NCBI RefSeq assembly: GCF_009846525.1
Contig: NZ_CP024621.1
Location: 868,001 to 932,000, forward strand
Source of the DNA: Halomonas meridiana
GTDB lineage: Bacteria; Pseudomonadota; Gammaproteobacteria; Pseudomonadales; Halomonadaceae
Direction: 5' to 3'
Length of the DNA: 64,000 nt
The position numbers were made by a program, and so were the translations under genes. Below are positions 56,572-64,000 of this stretch, in pieces (the stretch's first letter is position 1; each line of letters starts with the position of its first letter). A model generated the notes under the pieces. That model was not told the origin of the DNA. It made no database searches and saw nothing but the letters and a program-made list of their open reading frames with translations.

Positions 56572-57300
56572 CTATTTCATTTGGGCCACGTGCATGGGCG
56601 TCGTTGTCTCGCAGCGTAAAAACGCAGACGTGGCTAACCACTCTTCATCGGGGTAGTAAGCAAAGACGTACTGGTTCTCTTTGAGGCTGTCGATCAGCGG
56701 ATAGGTGATGTCTTCACGCACGGCCGGACAGCCGTGGCTGCGACCCAAGCGGCCCGTTTGGGCAATGAAGTCGTTACTGACGTAGTCGGCGCCATGAATC
56801 ACGATCGCCCGCTCGAAGGCCAAGTCGTTGACCTGTGGCTCCAGGCCATCCAGACGCAGTGAATAGCCGTTGCGACCGTAGTAGCTATTCATGGTGCGGA
56901 AAAGACCGAGGCTGGATTGATGGCTGTCCGGTGTATTGGAAAAGGCGTTGGCTACCGCGTCGCCAGATCCCTGACCATGGGACACCAGCTCTTCGAAGAG
57001 CAACTGGTGCTGATGAAGGTCGAACACCCACATGCGGGGTTCCGTGGAGGGCAGCGAGTAGTCGATGACGGCCAAGCGCTCGGCGGAAGGGTCGGCACAG
57101 CTCAATGCCTGTGCCGCCAACCGAAGGGCTGCCGGTGTGGCGTCGGGGGCTAGCTGAAGTAACTGATGATGTAGAGGGGATACTCCCGCTGGCGGCGCGG
57201 CGGCCACTTGAGAGAAAAAGCTGGCGGCTTGAAGGGTGGAAGAAAACAACACGATGGGTAACGAAAACAGTACAGTGGTCATGCGTGAACGAAAAAGCAT
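56572..57300 (-). CDS. L,D-transpeptidase catalytic domain protein (YkuD_2 type), exported
   Basis: A 242-residue exported protein with a signal peptide (TVLFSLPIVLFSSTLQAAS, cleavage near 26). The catalytic region is IVIHGADYVS ... GRLGRSHGCPAVRED (about 168-200), the His and Cys of the murein L,D-transpeptidase YkuD_2 family. MWVFDLHQHQLLFEELVSHG lies upstream. It would act on peptidoglycan in the periplasm; cross-linking or lipoprotein attachment cannot be told apart. The start at 57300 has GGATAACGCC; M7 is an alternative. It is divergent from the second transpeptidase across 172 bases. Confidence 0.82.
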   Translation of the reverse strand: MLFRSRMTTVLFSLPIVLFSSTLQAASFFSQVAAAPPAGVSPLHHQLLQLAPDATPAALRLAAQALSCADPSAERLAVIDYSLPSTEPRMWVFDLHQHQLLFEELVSHGQGSGDAVANAFSNTPDSHQSSLGLFRTMNSYYGRNGYSLRLDGLEPQVNDLAFERAIVIHGADYVSNDFIAQTGRLGRSHGCPAVREDITYPLIDSLKENQYVFAYYPDEEWLATSAFLRCETTTPMHVAQMK

Positions 57301-57472
57301 GGGGCGTTATCCTGCCAAAGAGGTCAAAAGCGTAATGAAGTCGACACGCCACGCGTCAGCGTAAGCGGCTATGATGAAAAAAACGTGTATCAGAACGGGA
57401 ACTGCTGATACGACGTTAAGCAAAAAGAGTGACGCCACATTACAACGCAGCATAGTAACGCAAGGAGAGGCG

Positions 57473-59104
57473 ATGAACGACCACCAGCCACTAAGACGAT
57501 GGGCGATAGGGGCAGCGCTCTGTCTGGCGCTGAGCTGCCCGGTAATGGCCACTGCCAATGAACCCACCAGCGCCGCATTGCAGCAAGCCCTCGCGCAGCA
57601 ACTTCAGCGGCAAGAAGCATCGCTACCCATCGCGTCGTTCTATGAACTACGCGGCGGACAGCCAGCTTGGCAAGAGCTGCAGCGCGTCGAATCCCTCGTC
57701 AGCGCGTTGAACACCCTGGTGGATGACGGGCTCACGCCCGACGACTACCAAGCCTCATCGCTGTTGGGCGATTTCCAGCAAAGTCAGCAATTAGACGAGC
57801 AGGCACAAGCACGCTTCGATGTGCGCGCCACCCGTTCGCTGCTGCTGGCACTGGATCATCTATCGATTGGTAAAGTGGATCCCAGGCGCGTCGAGCCGAA
57901 TTGGGACCTGCCCCGCCCAGAGCGGCGCTATGCGCTGCCGCGTGTCGTGCAGGCCGTCGACGGGGGAGAGGTGGAGCAGGCGCTGTCGCTGGCGCGGCCG
58001 GATACGGCAGCGTATGCCCAGCTTCGCAACGCGTTGGCGCACTATCGTCGCTTGGCCGAGCAGGGCAGCGTGCCCTATTTGCCCGGGCGTGACGAGTCGC
58101 TGCGCCCCGGCGATATCGATGATGACGTGCAAACGCTTCGCCAGCGCTTGACGCTGTGGGGAGAGCCCCACCTGCTGGCGGCGGATAGCAGCGCCTACCC
58201 GATGATTGGTGTACAGGCAGCGGGCGGTGACCGGCGCACCTTCGATAGGGAACTCGAACAGGCGGTCATGCGCTTTCAGCGACGCCACCAGCTGCAAGAG
58301 GATGGTGTGGTAGGCGAGCGCACGAGATTGGCGCTGAACATGCCCGTCTCCGTGCGGGTAGACCAACTGCGCATTAACCTCGAACGCGCCCGCTGGATTC
58401 GCCCCTCGCTAGATCGCACACCGAACGTCTGGGTCGATATTGCAGGCTATCGTTTGCACTACACGCGCCCTAACGGGGAGCATTGGGATGCCCGTGTGGT
58501 CGTCGGATCGCCCAGTCGAGAAACGCCGATCATCCACTCTTCCATCAGCCATTTGACCGTCAACCCGAGCTGGACGATCCCGCCGACCATCATGCGTGAA
58601 GACGTGCTGCCAAGGGTGCGCCAAGATACGGCGTATCTCACGCGGCAGAATATTCAGGTCGTCAGCCTATCTGGGGAAACACTGGATGCCGACACGATCG
58701 ATTGGCAGCGGCCGGGAGGGGTGATGCTTCGCCAGGTCGCGGGCAGTAGTAACCCTTTGGGGCGTGTCGTGGTACGTTTTCCGAACGACGACATGATTTA
58801 CCTGCACGATACCCCAGCAAGAGGGCTTTTCCAGCGGGATCATCGGGCGTTGAGTTCGGGGTGTGTTCGGGTAGACGGTGTGACGGAATTTGCCCAGCTT
58901 CTGTTGCAGGACAGCGGCAGCCGCTATCAGCTCAGCTCGCTGATCAATAGTGGCCGCAGCGATCAAAACGTGAATCTGCCTACCCGGATTCCGGTAGCGC
59001 TGCACTACCTGACCGCGTGGCCCAATCGCGAGGGCGATGTGGTGTTTAGAGAGGATATCTACCGCCGTGATGCGGCGCTGCTGGCAGCCCTCGAAACGGC
59101 CTAG
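57473..59104 (+). CDS. Murein L,D-transpeptidase, YcbB/LdtD family
   Basis: A 543-residue periplasmic enzyme. A signal peptide (ALCLALSCPVMATANE) is followed by a scaffold domain, a peptidoglycan-binding repeat (LEQAVMRFQRRHQLQEDGVV, near 255-275) and a YkuD catalytic domain with LHDTPARGLF, HRALSSGCVRVDG. The catalytic Cys is residue 464. The order fits E. coli YcbB (LdtD), which makes 3-3 cross-links in peptidoglycan and supports envelope-stress resistance. AAGGAGAGGCG precedes the ATG at 57473; the open frame starting at 57371 is longer but its extra N-terminus is not signal-like. A strong terminator follows. Confidence 0.9.
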   Translation: MNDHQPLRRWAIGAALCLALSCPVMATANEPTSAALQQALAQQLQRQEASLPIASFYELRGGQPAWQELQRVESLVSALNTLVDDGLTPDDYQASSLLGDFQQSQQLDEQAQARFDVRATRSLLLALDHLSIGKVDPRRVEPNWDLPRPERRYALPRVVQAVDGGEVEQALSLARPDTAAYAQLRNALAHYRRLAEQGSVPYLPGRDESLRPGDIDDDVQTLRQRLTLWGEPHLLAADSSAYPMIGVQAAGGDRRTFDRELEQAVMRFQRRHQLQEDGVVGERTRLALNMPVSVRVDQLRINLERARWIRPSLDRTPNVWVDIAGYRLHYTRPNGEHWDARVVVGSPSRETPIIHSSISHLTVNPSWTIPPTIMREDVLPRVRQDTAYLTRQNIQVVSLSGETLDADTIDWQRPGGVMLRQVAGSSNPLGRVVVRFPNDDMIYLHDTPARGLFQRDHRALSSGCVRVDGVTEFAQLLLQDSGSRYQLSSLINSGRSDQNVNLPTRIPVALHYLTAWPNREGDVVFREDIYRRDAALLAALETA

Positions 59105-59122
59105 TCGTTTTCTTGCCCTATA

Positions 59123-59152
59123 AAAAAGCCGCCCCGAGTGGGGCGGCTTTTT
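59123..59152. terminator. Strong bidirectional terminator
   Basis: AAAAAGCCGCCCC (59123-59135), loop GAGT, GGGGCGGCTTTTT (59140-59152). The T-run is present on both strands, between the convergent transpeptidase and M23 peptidase genes. Confidence 0.93.
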
Positions 59153-59170
59153 CGTCTAGCATGTGACGGG

Positions 59171-60865
59171 CTATTGAATGCTCTCGTCACTTTCAGCGTC
59201 ACGCTGGTAGTTAGCCACGCTGATAGTGCCGGTCTCACCACTTTCCAGCGCCGCTAGCATCGGTTCGGCTTGGCGTTGGAACGCAACCAGCGTGTCGCCG
59301 CTAAGGCTGGTGTTCTCCGGCAGCTCGACCGTCATGGCATTGACCGGCGTGTTGTTCACGATGACTTCGTAGTGCAGGTGAGGGCCCGTGCTGCGGCCGG
59401 TATTACCGGACAGCGCGATACGCTCGCCCATCGTGACGCGCTCGCCCTGGCTGACCAGCGGCTGGGATAAGTGCAGGTAGCGGGTGCGGTAGCCGTTGTC
59501 ATGGCGCACGACGATGTAACGACCGGCAGCATGATGGTTACCGACACGCTCCACGCGGCCGTTGGCAGGGGCAGTGATGGGAGTGCCAATGGGCATCGCA
59601 AAATCGGTGCCGTTGTGAGGGCTGACGCGACCGGTCACCGGGTGTAGACGACGTGGATTGAAATTGGAGCTGAGACGATAGCTGCCTTCGAAGGGGCGAC
59701 GGGCAAAGGCTGGGTCGAGACTGCTGCCCTCCGGGGTGTAAAAATTATCGTCGTTGGCGTTACGTACGACGGTCAGATCCATGCGCTCGCCATCGTATTT
59801 CACGGCCAGTACGCGGGAGTCGAGGGTCTCACCATCGATCATGTCAGACTCCACCAAGACCTGAAACTGATCCCCCCGGCGGCTGTCGCGACGGAAGTCT
59901 AACTTCTTTTGCAAAATGCGCGTCAGCTCGGTGACAGAGCTGCTGCTCAAACCGGTGGCCTGGGCTGAGCGGGCAAAACTGCCCGTGACGCTGCCGGCAT
60001 AAAGCCGCTGTACAGGCTCGCCCTGGCGCTCGATGGCAGTGATGGCGTAATGGTCGCTGTCACGCTCTAGCAAAACGCCTTCCCGGGTGTTCTTCATCAT
60101 TCGCAGTGCCAGGAGGCGACCCGTTTCGTCCAACTGATAGTCGAAGCTGTGGCCCGCACGCCAGTGGGTCAGCATGCGAGGATCGGGCAGGTCGTCCAGC
60201 AGGGCGAGCACTTCGCTATACCCCAACCCCAACTCGTTTTGCGCCAACACGGCAAAGGTTTCGCCAGATTCGACGATGTGGGTTTCCCACTCGGGCACGA
60301 ACGGCTCATCGGCCGCCAGTTCCAATTCGAGGAAAGAGACGTCGTCTTCGTACAGCTCAACCCCGTAATCTTCATAAGAAGTGGCATCAGCGATTTCGAC
60401 GGAGTCGTCGACATTGAGCATGCCGCTTGTGATCGTTCCTAGCACGATGGCCATGTGTAGTGCGCCATCATCCAGCAGGCTGTCGTCCAGCGTGACCTGA
60501 GCGTGTGCGTCTCCTGGGGCGGCATCGCTCGCCATAGAGGCTTCGGCACTGGTGATCATGTCGAGATCGACGATCTCGGTGGCGGTGAGTTCACTCAGGG
60601 GGATATGTTCACGGGTTGCGTCGAGAGCGCGGGAAGCGCGGTCGATCGCTTCTGCGACTGGCGTGCGCTCTTGTCGAAGCGACGGTACGCCGGGGGCAGA
60701 ATCGCTGGGAAGCGGAACGAGCACGCTCTCCAGCGGTGTTTGGGGTTGGTTCAGGTCGTGATAGGTAGTGATAAGTTTTTGTGCGCCCAGCACGGTGACC
60801 ATCGTGGCCACGGGTAACAGTAATAATTTATGCGTGCGAGGCAGCGAATGGAGGATTCGCAACAT
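59171..60865 (-). CDS. M23 family peptidoglycan endopeptidase with OapA/LysM-like regions
   Basis: A 564-residue envelope protein. A short basic start and one membrane segment (LLLLPVATMVTVLGAQ, about 14-30) are followed by an acidic linker (about 85-190), a LysM-like/opacity-associated region (WETHIVESGETFAVLAQNEL, near 200) and a C-terminal M23 metallopeptidase. The zinc ligands are in HNGTDFAMPIGTP (His, Asp) and HLHYEVIVN (His). The strong acidity of the linker is halophile-like. The start at 60865 (MLRILHSLPRTHK) is family-like; the open frame further upstream is not. Confidence 0.88.
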   Translation of the reverse strand: MLRILHSLPRTHKLLLLPVATMVTVLGAQKLITTYHDLNQPQTPLESVLVPLPSDSAPGVPSLRQERTPVAEAIDRASRALDATREHIPLSELTATEIVDLDMITSAEASMASDAAPGDAHAQVTLDDSLLDDGALHMAIVLGTITSGMLNVDDSVEIADATSYEDYGVELYEDDVSFLELELAADEPFVPEWETHIVESGETFAVLAQNELGLGYSEVLALLDDLPDPRMLTHWRAGHSFDYQLDETGRLLALRMMKNTREGVLLERDSDHYAITAIERQGEPVQRLYAGSVTGSFARSAQATGLSSSSVTELTRILQKKLDFRRDSRRGDQFQVLVESDMIDGETLDSRVLAVKYDGERMDLTVVRNANDDNFYTPEGSSLDPAFARRPFEGSYRLSSNFNPRRLHPVTGRVSPHNGTDFAMPIGTPITAPANGRVERVGNHHAAGRYIVVRHDNGYRTRYLHLSQPLVSQGERVTMGERIALSGNTGRSTGPHLHYEVIVNNTPVNAMTVELPENTSLSGDTLVAFQRQAEPMLAALESGETGTISVANYQRDAESDESIQ

Positions 60866-61473
60866 GGGTAAATAGGCCGCCGAGTTCGTGAAATAAAAGT
60901 AACATGAAAGTAAGCAAACTCGGGAACCATACCCCAAGGAGAAGGGGGTGAATAGACTGTACATCCATACACAAAATATACTTCCGCTGAATAACGGAAA
61001 TATAAAGGCATCTTATTCAGCCATGAACACCGTTTGCTAACAAAAGTAACCGAGAGGCAGCGGCCAGCTCAACGGGTTAAAACGGTTTCGTTACCTTTAC
61101 CATAGACGTAAATTAAAGCTTGTGAAAGATAAATATAACGTGCGTCTAATTAAAAGGGAGTTTTGCCAAGCTATCAGCGTGTAAGCCTTATCTCCGTACG
61201 TCCATAACCCGTGTTAATGATTCGATGCTGACACACTGAGTCCGCTCAATGGATGAGCAGTGTCATCAAGCCACGTCGCTCAGATTAAAAAGGTAATTTT
61301 TTGTATTTTAATGTTTCTTTACGTTTTTATGCGGTTTGCAGAGTGTATTCCAGCGTGGCGATGCAACGAAATTCGATAACAGACAGGTACTCATCGTCTT
61401 TTCCTGGCATTCTAGGGATGTTTTTTCGAAGATGAAGCGGATTGTTTCGCTGTATAGCGTCGAGGAAATCGAA
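60866..61473. other. Intergenic region between the M23 peptidase and LysR genes
   Basis: About 600 bases with no convincing gene; the middle and right parts are AT-rich (for example the poly-T/A stretch near 61285-61330). It must hold the promoter of the minus-strand M23 gene and of the LysR gene. I see no strong hairpin or repeat. The open frame upstream of the LysR start is not conserved-looking. Confidence 0.5.
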
Positions 61474-62394
61474 ATGTCTCGGGTAACACTAGCGCAGTGG
61501 CAGATGCTGGCCGCCGTGGTGGATCATGGTGGCTTTGCACGAGCGGCAGAGGCGATCCATAAAAGCCCCTCCACGCTGAATCACGCGGTGCATAAATTGG
61601 AAGAGCAGTTGGGTATCCAGGTGCTCGAACCGGTGGGTCGGCAGGTGCGCCTCACCGAAGCAGGCGAGCTGCTGCTTCGCCGTGCGCGTCAGTTGATCGA
61701 AAGCGCGGCGTCTTTGGAAGACGTCGCTTCGCGCTTGGCAGCGGGGCTGGAAGCCGAAGTCGTGGTGGCGATCGACCAAATTTTTCCGGTGGCTGCTCAG
61801 GCGAAAGCGTTGGAGCGCTTTTCGGAAACCTATCCCCAGGTGCGCGTTCAGCTCCATGAAAGCGTGCTGAACGGGGGAACGGAAATGCTATACGACGGCC
61901 GCGCCGACCTAGTGGTCTCCGGTATCGAGGCCCAAGGATTTTTGGGCGAGCCACTGGTTAATGTGCGCTTCGTGGCGGTAGCGCATCCTCGTCACGCGCT
62001 GCATCAATTGGGGCGCTCGCTGGATTTGCGTGATCTTGCCCAGCATCGTCAACTGGTGGTGCGTGACTCGGCGCTGCGTCAATCCACCAACGCGGGCTGG
62101 TTAAAAGCCGAGCAGCGCTGGACGGTCGGTCACGTGGGAACGTCGCTGGATATGCTGCGGCGCGGCTTGGGGTTTGCCTGGGTTCCGGAAACGCGTATCG
62201 CCGACGAGCTGGCCAGCGGTGAGCTGAAGCCGCTGCCGCTCAGTGCTGGGGGCATTCGTGAAGTGCCCGTGCAGCTTATTTTTCGTGATCGTGATCGTGC
62301 GGGCCCGGCAGCCCATGCCATGGCCGCGGCTTTGAAGCGGGCAGTGAGAGAGGTGTGCGAGCAACGTTCGATTCCCTCGAATGAACGGCCGTAA
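61474..62394 (+). CDS. LysR-family transcriptional regulator
   Basis: A 306-residue regulator. The HTH domain is about 1-62 (WQMLAAVVDHGGFARAAEAI, STLNHAVHKLEEQLGIQVL), followed by a substrate-binding domain (about 92-295; VVVAIDQIFPVAAQAKALER, ADLVVSGIEAQGFLGEPL). The target is unknown; the hydroquinone reductase gene 80 bases downstream on the same strand is a candidate (inference). The ATG at 61474 follows GAGGAAATCGAA. Confidence 0.88.
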   Translation: MSRVTLAQWQMLAAVVDHGGFARAAEAIHKSPSTLNHAVHKLEEQLGIQVLEPVGRQVRLTEAGELLLRRARQLIESAASLEDVASRLAAGLEAEVVVAIDQIFPVAAQAKALERFSETYPQVRVQLHESVLNGGTEMLYDGRADLVVSGIEAQGFLGEPLVNVRFVAVAHPRHALHQLGRSLDLRDLAQHRQLVVRDSALRQSTNAGWLKAEQRWTVGHVGTSLDMLRRGLGFAWVPETRIADELASGELKPLPLSAGGIREVPVQLIFRDRDRAGPAAHAMAAALKRAVREVCEQRSIPSNERP

Positions 62395-62474
62395 AACATC
62401 CGCTTGAGCCTGACTCCGTCGGGGGTATGCTGAACGTCATACACCTCTATAACGTTCAATGCAGGAGACGCCCG

Positions 62475-63479
62475 ATGGGACTGTTAGTCAACGGCGAGTG
62501 GGTCGATCAGTGGTACGACACCAAAAAGCACGGCGGGGAATTCGTTCGCGAATCCGCGCAGCTGCGCGACTGGGTGGGCAGCGATGAGACGTCTAAAGGC
62601 GAGAGCTATCCGGCTCAGGCCGATCGTTACCACCTTTACGTATCGCTCGCGTGCCCCTGGGCGCATCGGGCGCTGATCATGCGCAAACTGAAAGGGCTCG
62701 AGCCGCTGATCGTAGCATCCCATGTGAGCCCGCTGATGTTGGAAAACGGCTGGACCTACCATCAAGACGAAGGGTCGAGTGGCGACCCTATCAACCATGC
62801 TGACTATCACCATCAGCTCTACACCATGACCGACCCAACGTACACGGGCCGGGTCACGGTGCCAGTTTTGTGGGACAAGCAGCGCAGCGCCATCGTCAAC
62901 AACGAATCCGCCGATTTGCTACGCATCTTCAACCGCGCTTTCGATGAGCTGACGGGCAATGATTTGGACTTCTATCCAGACGATTTGCGCAGCGTCATCG
63001 ATGATGTGAACGATGACGTGTACGACCACATCAATAACGGCGTTTACAAATCGGGTTTTGCCACGGATCAGCAGGTCTATGAAAAGCACGTCACGGCCTT
63101 GTTCGATGCGCTAGAGCGCATGGAGACGCGGCTTGGGGAGCATCGCTATTTGGCGGGTGAGTGGCTGACCGAAGCGGATATTCGCCTTTTCACCACGCTG
63201 ATTCGCTTCGACGCGGTCTACTTCGGTCACTTCAAGTGCAATTTCAAACGTATCGAAGATTATCCCAATCTCTCCAACTACGTACGCGAGCTATACCAAT
63301 GGCCGGGCGTGGCCGATACGGTCAATATGGATCACATCAAACGCCACTACTATTACAGCCACGACACGATCAACCCGACGCGTATCGTGCCGGCGGGCCC
63401 ATGGCTGGACTTCATGCGTCCTCACGACCGTGAACGTTTGCCGGGGCAGGGAATACGTCGGCACTCACGTCCCCAGTGA
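62475..63479 (+). CDS. Glutathionyl-hydroquinone reductase (Xi-class GST, YqjG/PcpF type)
   Basis: A 334-residue GST-family enzyme with the Xi-class motif LYVSLACPWAHRALIM; the catalytic Cys is residue 60. The family N-terminus MGLLVNGEWVDQWYDTKKHGG and later NNESADLLRIFN, YHLYVS and LTEADIRLFTTLIRFDAVY are present. It removes glutathione from glutathionyl-hydroquinones. AGGAG precedes the ATG at 62475; an in-frame ATG at 62427 lacks family features. A strong terminator follows. Confidence 0.93.
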   Translation: MGLLVNGEWVDQWYDTKKHGGEFVRESAQLRDWVGSDETSKGESYPAQADRYHLYVSLACPWAHRALIMRKLKGLEPLIVASHVSPLMLENGWTYHQDEGSSGDPINHADYHHQLYTMTDPTYTGRVTVPVLWDKQRSAIVNNESADLLRIFNRAFDELTGNDLDFYPDDLRSVIDDVNDDVYDHINNGVYKSGFATDQQVYEKHVTALFDALERMETRLGEHRYLAGEWLTEADIRLFTTLIRFDAVYFGHFKCNFKRIEDYPNLSNYVRELYQWPGVADTVNMDHIKRHYYYSHDTINPTRIVPAGPWLDFMRPHDRERLPGQGIRRHSRPQ

Positions 63480-63490
63480 TGCACATATTA

Positions 63491-63522
63491 AAAAGGGCCA
63501 CCCGCTTGGGTGGCCCTTTTTT
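63491..63522. terminator. Strong terminator after the hydroquinone reductase gene
   Basis: AAAAGGGCCACCC (63491-63503), loop GCTT, GGGTGGCCCTTTT (63508-63520), then TT. The A/T ends let it work in both directions, including for the minus-strand PRC-barrel gene. Confidence 0.92.
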
Positions 63523-63584
63523 GATCGACTATACGCTACGGGGCGATGATGCCACTCTGCGCAAAGTGGCCCATCGCTAGCGTG

Positions 63585-64000
63585 TCACTCGTCGGCATCG
63601 ACGGCGTCACGGGTCGTTTGCCAAGCGCTTTGGGCACCCTCTTTGGTGCTCTGCCAAGCGTCTTGCGCGTTAGCTTTGGTCTGCTCCCACCAGTCGCGAT
63701 CATACGTGGGGAAGGATTCGACGTCCTCGGCCGTCGCATCCAGCATGATGCGGTGCTCGGTGTCACCATCATCTTCGGTGTGCGTTTCCAGAGTGAACTG
63801 GTCAGCCTCGACCACGACTTCGCGTCCGCCCAGACCCAGCACATCGCCGCTTTCGATGACCAGTGCTGAAATACGCATCTCTTCATCGAAGAGAATATCG
63901 TCGACTTCACCGATCTCTTCCTCAGAGCCGTCGGCAAAGAACACTTCTGCATCAAGAATGTCGTCGGCCGAATACATGCCCTGGGGTTCCGTTTGCGCTT
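63585..64000 (-). CDS. PRC-barrel domain protein, 5' end beyond the window (partial)
   Basis: A PRC-barrel protein (MYSADDILDAEVFFADGSEEEI, IGEVDDILFDEEMRISALVI, GGREVVVEADQFTLE) with a C-terminal Gln/Ala/Trp-rich helix. The first in-frame ATG is at 63977, but the frame stays open to the edge and reads AQTEPQG just before it. That is what follows a signal-peptidase site in similar halophile proteins, so the true start with its signal peptide is probably outside the window. The mature protein is very acidic and likely periplasmic. Function is unknown; such domains are often stress-linked. Confidence 0.75.
   Translation of the reverse strand, partial: AQTEPQGMYSADDILDAEVFFADGSEEEIGEVDDILFDEEMRISALVIESGDVLGLGGREVVVEADQFTLETHTEDDGDTEHRIMLDATAEDVESFPTYDRDWWEQTKANAQDAWQSTKEGAQSAWQTTRDAVDADE

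Overview
The window looks like chromosomal DNA of a moderately GC-rich, halophilic gammaproteobacterium of the Halomonas/Vreelandella type (family Halomonadaceae). This is inferred from protein character (ArgP, SpeG, ArfA, OapA-type M23 peptidase, DUF1415, NasR with an ANTAR domain, a periplasmic PRC-barrel protein), dense packing and strong AGGAG-type ribosome binding sites. I saw no tRNA, rRNA, CRISPR array, insertion sequence or prophage.

Layout. 0-9 kb: ArgP regulator and ArgO-type exporter flanking an iron island (cyclic-peptide ABC exporter, FhuF, FhuC, cytochrome b561, fused FhuB) with three Fur-like boxes; then threonine aldolase and an FAD amine/amino-acid oxidoreductase. 10-19 kb: SpeG, two tiny paralogous genes on the minus strand, PoxB, hydrolases, a metallophosphoesterase, an AGCS symporter, a CDF transporter and a haloperoxidase-like hydrolase. 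19-28 kb: the assimilatory nitrate/nitrite locus, with nirD, nirB and a NasC-like flavoprotein on the minus strand divergent from nasA-cobA. Each arm has a terminator-like hairpin in its leader just before the first gene. The matching antiterminator NasR and a NNP nitrate transporter lie about 25 kb away (51-54 kb).

28-48 kb is rich in signalling: an aldo/keto reductase, arfA with its stop codon inside a hairpin loop, an OmpR-type regulator, a cysteine-free periplasmic protein of the molybdopterin-domain type, a hybrid histidine kinase with Hpt, a REC-EAL phosphodiesterase, three chemoreceptors ending in the same EWExF tail and a GGDEF diguanylate cyclase. An ABC transporter, a gamma-glutamyltransferase, a two-gene chromate transporter and a GntR regulator are interspersed.

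48-64 kb: acetyltransferase, RhtB-type exporter, luciferase-like oxidoreductase, SDR, nasR and narK, patatin phospholipase, a CZB-domain chemoreceptor-like protein with a degenerate signalling tip, two divergent L,D-transpeptidase genes, an M23 endopeptidase, a LysR regulator, glutathionyl-hydroquinone reductase and a PRC-barrel gene cut by the window end.

How genes work together: NasA (with NasC) reduces nitrate to nitrite, NirBD reduces nitrite to ammonium, CobA feeds siroheme synthesis, NarK imports the substrate and NasR probably releases the leader terminators. FhuB/FhuC import a ferric hydroxamate-type siderophore, and FhuF and perhaps the b561 protein release its iron. The kinase, regulator, EAL and GGDEF proteins probably form a phosphorelay and c-di-GMP circuit. 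All functional statements are homology calls made by eye.
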